Of a stretch of DNA of 30,241 nucleotides, positions 1 through 8,253 are shown one piece after another. Positions within the stretch are counted from its first letter, which is position 1, and the number at the start of each line of letters is the position of its first letter. This DNA is from Candidatus Altarchaeota archaeon. Its GTDB lineage: Archaea > Altiarchaeota > Altiarchaeia > IMC4 > QMZM01. A model generated the notes under the pieces. That model was given only the letters and a program-made list of their open reading frames with translations. It was not told where the DNA came from and did not search any database. The DNA lies in contig JAFGDV010000006.1 of NCBI GenBank assembly GCA_016931955.1, forward strand, positions 1-30,241, read 5' to 3'. The position numbers and the translations under genes are program-made.

Positions 1-129
1 GACCCAGGACATGCCCCATGCCCCGGCCCAATATACGACGGATGCGTAAGAAACAGCGGCACAGGCTACCTAAACTGGGCATGCTGCCACAACATAATAT
101 GCAAAATACAAAAAGAAGTGCACATATGA
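1..129 (+). CDS. C-terminal tail of a Cys-rich protein, cut by the left edge
   Basis: Frame 1 is open from the first base to a TGA at 127-129 and encodes 42 residues. Five of them are cysteines (CPGPIYDGC, a WACC pair and IIC). The Cys-rich style matches the secreted proteins that follow, so this is probably the end of another secreted or surface protein of the same block. The next start codon (134) lies only 4 nt after the stop, which suggests co-transcription and possibly translational coupling with the pilin gene. No membrane segment is visible in this tail. The family is not recognised. Confidence 0.55.
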   Translation, partial: DPGHAPCPGPIYDGCVRNSGTGYLNWACCHNIICKIQKEVHI

Positions 130-133
130 TAGA

Positions 134-436
134 ATGAAAAAAGAGTCCCTCCTGTTCTTGGTGATTGCGTTCTCGCAGTTAGTTGCTGGAGCGGACATAA
201 TACCCTTCGGGTTGAAGGAGGCCTCGATAGAGGAATGGATCAACCTCTTCTATGCGATGACTGTCGCAGTCGCAGTATTGATGATGATATTCCACGGCAT
301 CAAATGGATCACAGCAGACAACGACGAAGACAGAAAACAGGCGAAGGCTGGAATCAAAAACGTCTTCTTGGGCTTGGTTTTTATACTTTTAGCTGCTGCA
401 TTGGTTGACATGGCATATACCAAGCCAAGCTACTAG
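134..436 (+). CDS. VirB2/TrbC-like small pilin, 100 residues
   Basis: This small secreted membrane protein has the layout of VirB2/TrbC pilins of type IV secretion systems. An N-terminal signal peptide has a likely cut after LVAGA (about residue 20). Two hydrophobic helices follow (about 38-53 and 74-92), joined by a short charged loop carrying KWITADNDEDRKQAKAG. The pattern G-x-[KR]-W-[IM]-x-[AS]-[DE]-[DN]-...-A-[KR]-x-G recurs in the membrane hairpins of the next three minus-strand genes, so all belong to one family. In known systems such subunits form the pilus, or with VirB6 the conduit. No clear Shine-Dalgarno precedes the start, and translation may be coupled to the gene ending at 129. 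Its stop shares a CTAG palindrome with the stop of the convergent gene. The fold class is fairly secure; the substrate is unknown. Confidence 0.8.
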   Translation: MKKESLLFLVIAFSQLVAGADIIPFGLKEASIEEWINLFYAMTVAVAVLMMIFHGIKWITADNDEDRKQAKAGIKNVFLGLVFILLAAALVDMAYTKPSY

Positions 437-987
437 ATGGGGCAGGAAACCTCTCCAACGTAGAGATAATTCACGAGAGCGAAGGAGATGATTACAAGAG
501 CCAAACCTACTAAGACATAATATACTCCCTTCTTTGCGTCATCCCGTCCCTGAAAGTCATCAGCAGTCATCCACTTGAGTCCGTTCACCATCAAGGAGAG
601 AACCGCCAACCCAGCCGCGATGGACTCAAGAATCAGGATGATCTCACAAAACTCCTTATTTGCGGCACAGTTTCCAGCGCAGGATTTTACACAGGCATCG
701 AACTCGTCTGAGCCAGATGTATACTTGCTGCATGTGCCAGCTGAGCAGCAGCTTTCACAGTCGCCTACGATGCAACCTGTCATGGAGCCGCATTCTGCCG
801 CGCATATTACTGGACAGTTGCCTCCAGAAGCTGTGTTGCACATGACCGTGGGCTCGCTTCCATCCTTGCAATTGTTGCCGTCACCTGCAGTGCATTTATA
901 TGATTCAAAGGTGGAATCAGCGTATCCAATCAATGTGATAGCTATTAGGATAATGAATGCTTTTCTTGCATTGGGTTTCATTTTCAC
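433..987 (-). CDS. Secreted Cys-rich protein with C-terminal VirB2-like hairpin, 184 residues
   Basis: A signal peptide (about residues 8-24) is followed by a Cys-rich region (about 30-112) with a DCESCC motif and an Asn-x-x-x-Cys segment just before the membrane. Two transmembrane helices then flank a loop reading NGLKWMTADDFQGRDDAKKG. That loop is near-identical in pattern to the small pilin at 134-436. The Cys-rich module recurs in the next two genes, so the three are paralogs. The C terminus ends with another Cys (EVSCPI). The longest start is GTG at 987; an in-frame ATG at 981 is equally plausible. It is third in a minus-strand run, 30 nt after its upstream neighbour, and converges on the small pilin. 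Likely role: a disulfide-stabilised pilin-like envelope subunit (inference). Confidence 0.75.
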   Translation of the reverse strand: MKMKPNARKAFIILIAITLIGYADSTFESYKCTAGDGNNCKDGSEPTVMCNTASGGNCPVICAAECGSMTGCIVGDCESCCSAGTCSKYTSGSDEFDACVKSCAGNCAANKEFCEIILILESIAAGLAVLSLMVNGLKWMTADDFQGRDDAKKGVYYVLVGLALVIISFALVNYLYVGEVSCPI

Positions 988-1017
988 TTAATTAATTTGT
1001 TTTGTTTGACTTAATAA

Positions 1018-2214
1018 TCAGCATGTGAACGACCCTGTAAAGAAGTAATTAGCTAATGATGCCGCTGTTATGATCAGTATCAAACCGACGAAGACGTATG
1101 CTATGCCCCTTTTCGCATCCTGTCGGCCCTCTATGTCATCAGACAGCATCCACTTCATGCCATGAAACATGATAAGCAAGATGGAAATGCCGGCAGCCAC
1201 TCCGTAGATGATGTAGAGGACGTTGCATAATTCCTCGTTGGCTCTGCAGACTCCCATGCAGTTTTCCATGCATACTTTTTTTTCTTCATTCCCGTAGGCG
1301 TACATTGAGACCTTATTACACCACAAGGGGCTATTGCAGCAGTTCTCACAGTCTGTACTGCATGTTGCCTCCCTGCCGCACTTAGAAGCGCATTGATACT
1401 TGCAGTCTACTGTGTTGCTGCATTTGACCTCAGGCTCCGCCCCATTTGAGCACTTGTAGTGCAACCCCATGCAGATGAAGTCGTCGTAAACGCAGGCTGC
1501 TGGAGGCCCCGCGTCGCATTTCATGGCGCATGCCTCCACAAGTGTGCACGAGCACTCTGCAGCTGATTCATCGTATTTGCATTCAACCAGGCAGGGCACG
1601 TTAGGATTGACTTGGATGCTGTCATCACACGTTAGACCCCCGTATGTCTGCCCGTACTCTAAACACGCTATGCCCTCGTATTCGCCGCAGCATCCTGGCG
1701 GAGTCACGAATAGGTGGGGATCGATACCTCCAAAGGGGCAAACATTTGTTGAATCTAGTGGGTCGTTAGAAAATCCAAGCTCGCATTCAAGGGATTCCAT
1801 TAGGGGGTTAGGGTTAGGTAAGGCGCCGATGATCGTGACTTTCGCCTCCCCTTTACCTGGGGGAGGGGGATTCTCGAGGCTGCACGCATCCCAGAGGCTC
1901 GGGACACTCGACAGCTTTATGGTTCCAGACTCGCCTGACTCAAGCCTCAACCAAAAGTCATTCGGCGAACGCTCCAATTCAAAATTATCCGCGTCGAATA
2001 GTACGGCTCTGTAGCAGCATTTCTCGGAACCTTCATTCGTAAACTTTACTGAGAATCTTATCTCATCCCCCCAATAGATTTCATGGGTTATCTCGACTTT
2101 GGTTTGGTCGATCTGGCATTTAGTTGGATCACAGCCTGCGTATGCGCTCTCAGCCAGAAAGATCGCCAAGAGGAGTACTGTAACCGCCTTGCTCAGGGAT
2201 TCCATCTTTAACAT
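1018..2214 (-). CDS. Secreted Ig-like plus Cys-rich protein with C-terminal VirB2-like hairpin, 398 residues
   Basis: This is the longest of the three minus-strand Cys-rich paralogs. The order is: signal peptide ending near SAYAG; a beta-rich Ig/CARDB-like domain (about 30-150); a linker rich in Cys and Pro; the shared Cys module (about 255-340, with YKCSNGAEPEVKC, DCENCC and C-MENC-MGVC); and the two-helix hairpin with HGMKWMLSDDIEGRQDAKRG. The protein ends in a Cys, as its sisters do. Its start overlaps the end of the upstream gene by 7 nt, and a second in-frame ATG lies three codons further on (2205). With both hairpin ends outside, the large N-terminal part would be extracellular. An adhesin-like or structural pilin role is inferred. 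Confidence 0.75.
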   Translation of the reverse strand: MLKMESLSKAVTVLLLAIFLAESAYAGCDPTKCQIDQTKVEITHEIYWGDEIRFSVKFTNEGSEKCCYRAVLFDADNFELERSPNDFWLRLESGESGTIKLSSVPSLWDACSLENPPPPGKGEAKVTIIGALPNPNPLMESLECELGFSNDPLDSTNVCPFGGIDPHLFVTPPGCCGEYEGIACLEYGQTYGGLTCDDSIQVNPNVPCLVECKYDESAAECSCTLVEACAMKCDAGPPAACVYDDFICMGLHYKCSNGAEPEVKCSNTVDCKYQCASKCGREATCSTDCENCCNSPLWCNKVSMYAYGNEEKKVCMENCMGVCRANEELCNVLYIIYGVAAGISILLIMFHGMKWMLSDDIEGRQDAKRGIAYVFVGLILIITAASLANYFFTGSFTC

Positions 2215-2906
2215 ATTATGGTGTGGAGGAATATTAGTTCTACCAGCGTTGACGCAACGACTATGAGGATAAAGCCAGCAAGCACGTATTCCACTCCCTT
2301 TCTCGCATCCCTCCTCGCCTCAAGGTCTTCGCTGGTGATCCACCTGAATCCATGCAGTATCAGCATTATTATGCCTGCGAACATTGCCCCGTAACGCAGT
2401 AAATCGATGACGTTGCAAAACTGCCTGTTTGACTCGCAGACGCCGTAACAGGTGTGATAACACGCCTCCTCCGTCTTACTGCCTGCAGCATATATGCTGC
2501 ATACATCGGTTGCAGTGCACTGCTCGCAGTTATCTGTTAGCAGCGTCTTCCGGCCGCAGGCTGCTGCACACTCAAGCATGCAATCAGAGGAATCCGGTTC
2601 ACTCACCAACTTGGCAACGGAACACCTCACAGACGGTGTGCTGCCGTCCTTGCACATGTAGCTGCCGAAAGTCGCATAGGTTGTGCACATAAAGGGCCCA
2701 AAAGTGCAGTAGGCCCCGCCTGTTGGTCCGGGATATATCTCGCATCCGACCGCACAGTATTCTAGTATGGTAGTATCTGTGTCATCGACGACACATGCAT
2801 TGCTGGGGCTGCCGAAACACGGATCGCGACATTTCGTAGCAGAGACTGCTGAGTTCATGGATATGAAGAGGATGAAAGCCGCTAATATCCATGATTTATC
2901 ATTCAT
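2208..2906 (-). CDS. Secreted Cys-rich protein with C-terminal VirB2-like hairpin, 232 residues
   Basis: This is the first gene of the minus-strand run. A signal peptide (cut near SAVSA) leads into two Cys-rich stretches. The second is the shared module, with YMCKDGSTPSVRC, NCEQC and the C-x3-C-x3-C spacing before the membrane. The C-terminal hairpin carries HGFRWITSEDLEARRDARKG, and the protein ends in Cys. A TATA-like element about 28 nt upstream of the ATG predicts an essentially leaderless transcript. Its stop overlaps the start of the 398-residue paralog, so the three genes are probably one operon. The exact function is unknown; a family link to VirB2-type pilins is inferred from the hairpin. 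Confidence 0.75.
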   Translation of the reverse strand: MNDKSWILAAFILFISMNSAVSATKCRDPCFGSPSNACVVDDTDTTILEYCAVGCEIYPGPTGGAYCTFGPFMCTTYATFGSYMCKDGSTPSVRCSVAKLVSEPDSSDCMLECAAACGRKTLLTDNCEQCTATDVCSIYAAGSKTEEACYHTCYGVCESNRQFCNVIDLLRYGAMFAGIIMLILHGFRWITSEDLEARRDARKGVEYVLAGFILIVVASTLVELIFLHTIIC

Positions 2907-2926
2907 TTTATTAGAATTAGACTAAA

Positions 2927-2956
2927 GGGATATATAACCACAAAACTATATTTATT
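2927..2956. promoter_or_regulatory. Divergent archaeal promoter pair
   Basis: The 82-nt gap between the divergent genes starting at 2906 (minus) and 2989 (plus) holds two TATA-like boxes. On the minus strand TTATATAT lies at 2930-2937, about 28 nt from the ATG, giving a leaderless start. On the plus strand ACTATATTTATT lies at about 2945-2956, about 38 nt from the ATG, giving a leader of roughly 10 nt. Such close spacing suggests the two operons may be co-regulated. Assigned by eye from archaeal promoter geometry. Confidence 0.55.
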
Positions 2957-2988
2957 GTAGGCAGACCATTCTTTAAACGTGACAGAAT

Positions 2989-5900
2989 ATGGTGAAAAAA
3001 TCCAGAGACCATAGGTTTATTCTCCTCATCTCTGTCATCCTCATACTGACAGTGCAAGCCAACTCCCAAAGCCCCCCCAGCTGTACTATGACATTGTCGG
3101 TAAGATTCGATCCTATTGATCCAGGCGAAGACAACGAGTTTAGTGTGCAATTAAATCCAGTCCCTGTATGCCGGGATAAGCCTGTGAGATTAGAGGTCAT
3201 CGATCCCAACGGGGTCAGACATCAATACTATGGAATCACCGACATTAGCGCCCGCATACCGCCGGCTGGTTACCTGAGTTACCTGAAGCAATTCGATAAC
3301 ATGCCTAACACGGATGTGAGCGGCAGATACTATGTGATCGCGACCCTATACACGGGTGACTGGGTTCAAGACGACTTCGCCGTTAACGTAATCTGCGATG
3401 AACAAGCGAAGGACGGTGGGGGCACATTGATAGCTGAACGCCAGATCACCATAGGCAGCATCCCAGAGACCGTGGCCTCAGATATCGTCGCATGCACCGA
3501 CCTGAATGCTAACTGTGGCTACCTTGACCTGGTCTTGGATAAGGACTGCGCTCAAACCGGCGGCAGCTTTCCAGGCGCAGATCTTAACGTAGGAACTACC
3601 GAGCCAAGCTCAACAGACCACATAACTATCTGCACTAAACCGCTCCCCTCCTCCGAGCTGGAGTACACCTCAATAGACGGCAACAAGTACACGCTCATCG
3701 GCATGGCTGCTGAAGACTCTGACTCGACCCATTACTGGATGGCTAAGACCGGAGACGATGAATGCATAATGGGGGACGTCACAAGATGCGAGTTGCTCAC
3801 TAAGAGGCTTTTCATAGACGAACCACTTTACAGGGACTACATAAGAGACACAGTAAACGGCTTGGCATATGTTAACCCCCCCTGTTCGGGCTTCTATGAG
3901 GCCGCAGTGGGCTGGCTGTATGACATCGACACCCCAAGGTACCACGACATCTTCGGGGATTTGACTGATTTCCTCTACTGCCATCAGTCCCCCTTGCCGT
4001 CATTTAAACTCATAAAAGAGTCGCAGTGGTGTCATCTGATAAACCTGGGATGGTATTCCGTCGTCAACCTGACCAACAAGGAGGGTGTCACAAACATCGT
4101 CAACGACAGCATAACAGCTGAGAACCGATGGAATAATCTCTCAGGCTACATCGTCTTAGGGCATGCATGCCCCATCTGGCGGGATGTTGATAATTTACCC
4201 GCAGGCCTCCAAACCTTTGACGCTACCGCTGGGGGTTACAATGTTCCATGCCAGCTTCCTGACAGCGAACCTTTTACGCCCCCGTGTTCGGCATCAATCC
4301 CCAACCAATGCATCTACGTGTGGACGTCCTCTTATGCGTGGGATGGATTGTTTGGGTACGAGAAAAGCTTTGATTACACGTTGACTAATGCGGCTGAGGT
4401 GGAGGTATTGATGGCTGACAGCAACACAGACACCCAGATCCCCGCCTTTGATGTGATAAAGGAGGAGGTGGAGTCTATAAGGTCGCGGGTGACGGTGACG
4501 CCTAATATGGTCGCATCAGACTGTGGCGCTGTAGCCCCCATAACTGATGTCTTTTATTATGATAATCCGCTCCTCCCAGGATACCGTTCCTGCGATGACC
4601 ACAAACTAGGTTACTATAGATTGTTCGACCAGGATACTGTGTGGACTAAGATCTTCGCCGTGACGCCGATGCTCGAAGACGAGCACTGGGCGTGGGACTG
4701 GGATTGGAGCAAGGCAAGCGGACCAGATGTTGACTCCACCATCTCAATATACATTGGAGGAGGCTGCAAGAGGACCAGCGCATTCTACTTCAACTATCCT
4801 GGAGCAAAATCTAAGTACTTCGACTCAGCCAGCGGCACCAATACGCCTATCGTAGACTACGTGGATGTCACAGTAGACGACGGAGTTAATCCACCAAAAA
4901 TCTACAGTCATGTACCTGGGAGGAATCTGCTGCCTTTCCCGCCTGCGGATGCTGTAGAAGATGAAATCACCGGGCTTCCCATACCGGCACGCACCCACCC
5001 ATATGAGGGCATAAGGTATTCCTTCTTCAAAATAGACCATGTTCTGCCGGAGGATGCCGCCTACCTCAAGATAGACGTGGAATACACGTGCGAGACTAAA
5101 CTGGAGCGGACTCAATCACCAGTCTGCGGAGGAGGCACTGAGACAATAGAGGACGAAAGCATCGTCTCAGACAGCTACACCATAAAGTTCCTCGACCACG
5201 ATAATCCAAGAGAGAACTGCAGATGGAACAATCCCCTGGAGTGGATGGTGATTGAAGGTACTTGGCAGGGAAGTTTAACACCTGAGCATCCCGGGAGGTT
5301 CTGGGACGCCGACCTCGAGAAGAACATATTCCACCTAGAGGAGGATTCTACTCAAAACAGGCGGATGGTCTCAGTGGAAGAGGTAGAGGAAGAAGGCAAG
5401 ATAATAGAGGCGTTGGTCAGGGGCGAGGCTTCAGGTGATCAAGCTGATATGATGGTTGGATTCTACAGCGACGCTGCCGCAAATAACTATTGGTACGTTG
5501 ACATAGCCCGAGACGGCGGTGTAGGCGGTCAGAGCATAGTAATAGGCAGATATGAAGCGCCGTCGAGCTGGCAAGATAAGGAGTATGAAATTTCCCCTGT
5601 TCAGCCCCCGGATGAGGAGAAATGGTATTGGGTCAAGGTCTTCCTTGACGGGGATGACATATATGCGAAGGCTTGGCTCTGCGATCCCCCGGATCCCTGG
5701 GAGTGCAGTAAAGATGAGCCAGCAGGCTGGATGATACAATACGAGATGCAGGCAGGTGACACTAAGTATGGCCACCACTGGGTTATCGGTACCGACATAG
5801 GGGATACTGGCGATGAGGAATTCTGGTTTGACACCGAACCCATGTGCGGGATAGACATCAGCGGCTACTTTACGCCACATGATACACCCTTAGGTTACGC

Positions 5901-7164
5901 AGTCATCACCGACGGATTCATAGACATAAATATTAAGCCGGACACCCTCAGCGGATTCAACGTCAGCTTTAGAAACACAAGCATCATATACGAGCAGACC
6001 GCGTATCCCGCTAAACACATACTGTACAAGAAGGGAAAACCAGAAATACCTCCTGAATATCCTGACATCTTTGAGTTCTACTACGAAGACAAATACGGCT
6101 ATGAGTCGGAAATATATGGTTTCAATGAATTATGCAATCTGCCTCCCTGCCCAGCGAATTGCCACTGTGAGGAGAACGACATATTCAAACCGGAATGCGA
6201 TAACGTCGACCGAACAAAGGGTTCATGGCATTACTACCCCGACGGCTGCATATGCGCCCCCAGCGAATGCTATCCTGACCCGTGCAGCTCCGACAGGACA
6301 TACCACGAATTTGAGGGCTTATACTATGACTTCGTTGACTTCAATGCAATGCGTCTTTCAAAGGAGGAGGAATACCTTCAGACGGTGATGGACGCCGACG
6401 TGGCGGATGGTGAGACCGCCTTTTGGATAGAGGGGAGAGATCTGAAGGCTGAACTGGATGTTGGAAAGATAAACTCCGCTGAGGGCAGATATCGGCTCTA
6501 TTTCTCTGGCACAAACGTCAAAGTAACGGACTTTAAAGACGACGCTCAGATCATAGTATCCACGCACTTCAGGAACTACACATACAAGCTCAAGGATGTT
6601 TTAAGGCCGAGGGGCAAGGCAGTCATCGCCTATACAGTGACTCCTCCTAAGGAGTTCATAAAAACAGGTGACATCGTCACCATAGATCTGGACCTAATAT
6701 GCGGCGCAACAACCATAAGCAACGCAGAAGTCGAAGTAATCATCCCAAACTATGAGGGCGAGCTTTTCGGCGTTAGATGGGAGAAGCCCAGGATCGAGTT
6801 AGAGGATATTGAGTTGGATTTCTGGGCTGGACCTGTTTTCATGCCCACCATTAAACCCGACTTCAGGGTTACAGGGGATAGATCCTATGTGACGACCGAC
6901 GGTACGGGACACGCAAGCTTCGGCCTTATGATGAAGCAGAAGGCTGCACATGTAATACTCTACTACGAAGGCGGTGATTTATGCAGTGAAGCCGAGGCCA
7001 GCTTCATCTTAGGGAGAGAGGACTTGTCATCCATAATAACGAGTGTTGACTTCATCCTATTGCTGATCATATTCATCCTCCTCATATTCTCGTACAGGTG
7101 GTTTAAGAGGGGCAGACTGGACTTCTATGAGATGTGGCAGGAGTTCAGAGGGGAGAAGGACTAG
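2989..7164 (+). CDS. Large secreted multidomain protein with C-terminal membrane anchor, 1391 residues
   Basis: The protein starts with a basic, hydrophobic signal peptide (about residues 1-27) and ends with a single transmembrane helix (about 1350-1370) followed by a short charged cytoplasmic tail, so nearly all of it is outside. Visible parts are an Ig-like N-terminal domain (about 30-145) resembling that of the 398-residue neighbour, and a long stretch with scattered cysteines. A concanavalin/LamG-like beta region follows (about 743-965, starting NNPLEWMVIEGTW). Next comes a Cys-rich segment (about 1045-1105, NLPPCPANCHC) and a final Ig/macroglobulin-like region (about 1200-1335, with TTDGTGHA). 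No catalytic motif is recognised. It diverges from the Cys-rich pilin operon and is probably a surface or adhesin component of the same apparatus. Domain names are tentative. Confidence 0.7.
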   Translation: MVKKSRDHRFILLISVILILTVQANSQSPPSCTMTLSVRFDPIDPGEDNEFSVQLNPVPVCRDKPVRLEVIDPNGVRHQYYGITDISARIPPAGYLSYLKQFDNMPNTDVSGRYYVIATLYTGDWVQDDFAVNVICDEQAKDGGGTLIAERQITIGSIPETVASDIVACTDLNANCGYLDLVLDKDCAQTGGSFPGADLNVGTTEPSSTDHITICTKPLPSSELEYTSIDGNKYTLIGMAAEDSDSTHYWMAKTGDDECIMGDVTRCELLTKRLFIDEPLYRDYIRDTVNGLAYVNPPCSGFYEAAVGWLYDIDTPRYHDIFGDLTDFLYCHQSPLPSFKLIKESQWCHLINLGWYSVVNLTNKEGVTNIVNDSITAENRWNNLSGYIVLGHACPIWRDVDNLPAGLQTFDATAGGYNVPCQLPDSEPFTPPCSASIPNQCIYVWTSSYAWDGLFGYEKSFDYTLTNAAEVEVLMADSNTDTQIPAFDVIKEEVESIRSRVTVTPNMVASDCGAVAPITDVFYYDNPLLPGYRSCDDHKLGYYRLFDQDTVWTKIFAVTPMLEDEHWAWDWDWSKASGPDVDSTISIYIGGGCKRTSAFYFNYPGAKSKYFDSASGTNTPIVDYVDVTVDDGVNPPKIYSHVPGRNLLPFPPADAVEDEITGLPIPARTHPYEGIRYSFFKIDHVLPEDAAYLKIDVEYTCETKLERTQSPVCGGGTETIEDESIVSDSYTIKFLDHDNPRENCRWNNPLEWMVIEGTWQGSLTPEHPGRFWDADLEKNIFHLEEDSTQNRRMVSVEEVEEEGKIIEALVRGEASGDQADMMVGFYSDAAANNYWYVDIARDGGVGGQSIVIGRYEAPSSWQDKEYEISPVQPPDEEKWYWVKVFLDGDDIYAKAWLCDPPDPWECSKDEPAGWMIQYEMQAGDTKYGHHWVIGTDIGDTGDEEFWFDTEPMCGIDISGYFTPHDTPLGYAVITDGFIDINIKPDTLSGFNVSFRNTSIIYEQTAYPAKHILYKKGKPEIPPEYPDIFEFYYEDKYGYESEIYGFNELCNLPPCPANCHCEENDIFKPECDNVDRTKGSWHYYPDGCICAPSECYPDPCSSDRTYHEFEGLYYDFVDFNAMRLSKEEEYLQTVMDADVADGETAFWIEGRDLKAELDVGKINSAEGRYRLYFSGTNVKVTDFKDDAQIIVSTHFRNYTYKLKDVLRPRGKAVIAYTVTPPKEFIKTGDIVTIDLDLICGATTISNAEVEVIIPNYEGELFGVRWEKPRIELEDIELDFWAGPVFMPTIKPDFRVTGDRSYVTTDGTGHASFGLMMKQKAAHVILYYEGGDLCSEAEASFILGREDLSSIITSVDFILLLIIFILLIFSYRWFKRGRLDFYEMWQEFRGEKD

Positions 7165-8189
7165 ATCTTAAGTAGAATCCTTATGAACGTGATTAAATCG
7201 CCTTGGCAGAGATAGGTCAACAGAACCCCGAAGAAGAGGAATGGGGCGAACGGCAGCGTCTGCTGTATTCTCACGTGATCGGATTCTAGTTTTTTTTCTT
7301 TGTATAGTCTATTGATTAGATCGATTTCTTTTTGCGTTACACCCCTCCCAAGATTTATGATAACCTTATTTTCTGACTTTATGTCTTCTGCCAACATCAT
7401 GCAGGGCTTCAGCTCATCTATTCGTATGGATGTCGTCGTTTTGATCAATCTGCTTAGGCTTATGAGAAACATAACGACCATGAAAACAAAAATCAGGGAG
7501 GCAAAGAACCTCAGAAAATCCATGGTGAGAACCGTATCATAGTCAAATAAAAGCCTCAGCACAGAAAACAGTATGGATGCCTGCGTCAAGGTGATGAATT
7601 TTGTCTTCCTGAATGCCTCAGGTATGGCCATGAACAGGAGCAGGTATGTTAAGAATGTTAGCTGCATTCCCATAAACGAGAACAGTCCGTCGAAGAACCA
7701 TAGGAATCCGAAAAGGAACAGTATCCTACCAGCTAACGTCTTCAGATCGAATACCTTCCTAGGCTGAATCTTTTCTTTGATGGAGAACGGGAGGGTTAGG
7801 AGTAATAAAAAGAAGAGTGGGATGAATGTGTTGCCGAGGATTGTGAATGATGGGAAGTATTCTACGTAGCCTAACCGGTATGTAGTTAATGGGATTAATG
7901 CCGCATATGCTGAGAATAGTTTCGCATCCCCTGCAGTCCACATTTTGAACGTCCACAATGAGTAACTGACTAGAAACGCTATAATCACGTTGATCAATAA
8001 CGCAGGGTAGTAGTCTTGGCTTAGACTATGGTTTTCGATGAAACCAGAGAACATCAGGGAATTCATAAGGACGGCGAAGATAAACGCTAAAAGGATGTAT
8101 TTGTTCCTTATCTTCCCGCAGCGGATGTCTTCGTAGGATGTTATAGAACCAAAGACCAAGATGAATGGAAAAAATATGTTTGAGACCAT
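7161..8189 (-). CDS. A24-family prepilin peptidase (archaeal type)
   Basis: This polytopic membrane aspartyl protease cleaves class III (prepilin/preflagellin) signal peptides on the cytoplasmic side of the membrane. The first catalytic Asp is D21 in TSYEDIRCGKIRNK. The second is D88 in MWTAGDAKLF, the equivalent of the GxGD motif but with Thr in the first position. The 342 residues are longer than minimal FlaK/PibD enzymes. The extra part holds more membrane helices and a soluble segment with DELKPCMMLAEDI, followed by a C-terminal PFAPFLFFG helix, a layout seen in many archaeal A24 enzymes. It converges with the 1391-residue gene, sharing the CTAG at 7161-7164. No class III substrate is obvious in the window; VirB2-type pilins normally use ordinary signal peptidases. 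Confidence 0.8.
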   Translation of the reverse strand: MVSNIFFPFILVFGSITSYEDIRCGKIRNKYILLAFIFAVLMNSLMFSGFIENHSLSQDYYPALLINVIIAFLVSYSLWTFKMWTAGDAKLFSAYAALIPLTTYRLGYVEYFPSFTILGNTFIPLFFLLLLTLPFSIKEKIQPRKVFDLKTLAGRILFLFGFLWFFDGLFSFMGMQLTFLTYLLLFMAIPEAFRKTKFITLTQASILFSVLRLLFDYDTVLTMDFLRFFASLIFVFMVVMFLISLSRLIKTTTSIRIDELKPCMMLAEDIKSENKVIINLGRGVTQKEIDLINRLYKEKKLESDHVRIQQTLPFAPFLFFGVLLTYLCQGDLITFIRILLKI

Positions 8190-8253
8190 CTTTATAACTT
8201 ACTATTTAGAGGTAAAATCTTTTTTTGGATTGAAAACAATAGTTTAATACAGG

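Noticed and set aside
575-2014. Long plus-strand open frames opposite the Cys-rich genes (575-991 and 1523-2014)
   Set aside because: They lie antisense to genes with clear signal peptides, membrane hairpins and paralogs. Their translations show no domain or signal, so they are shadows.
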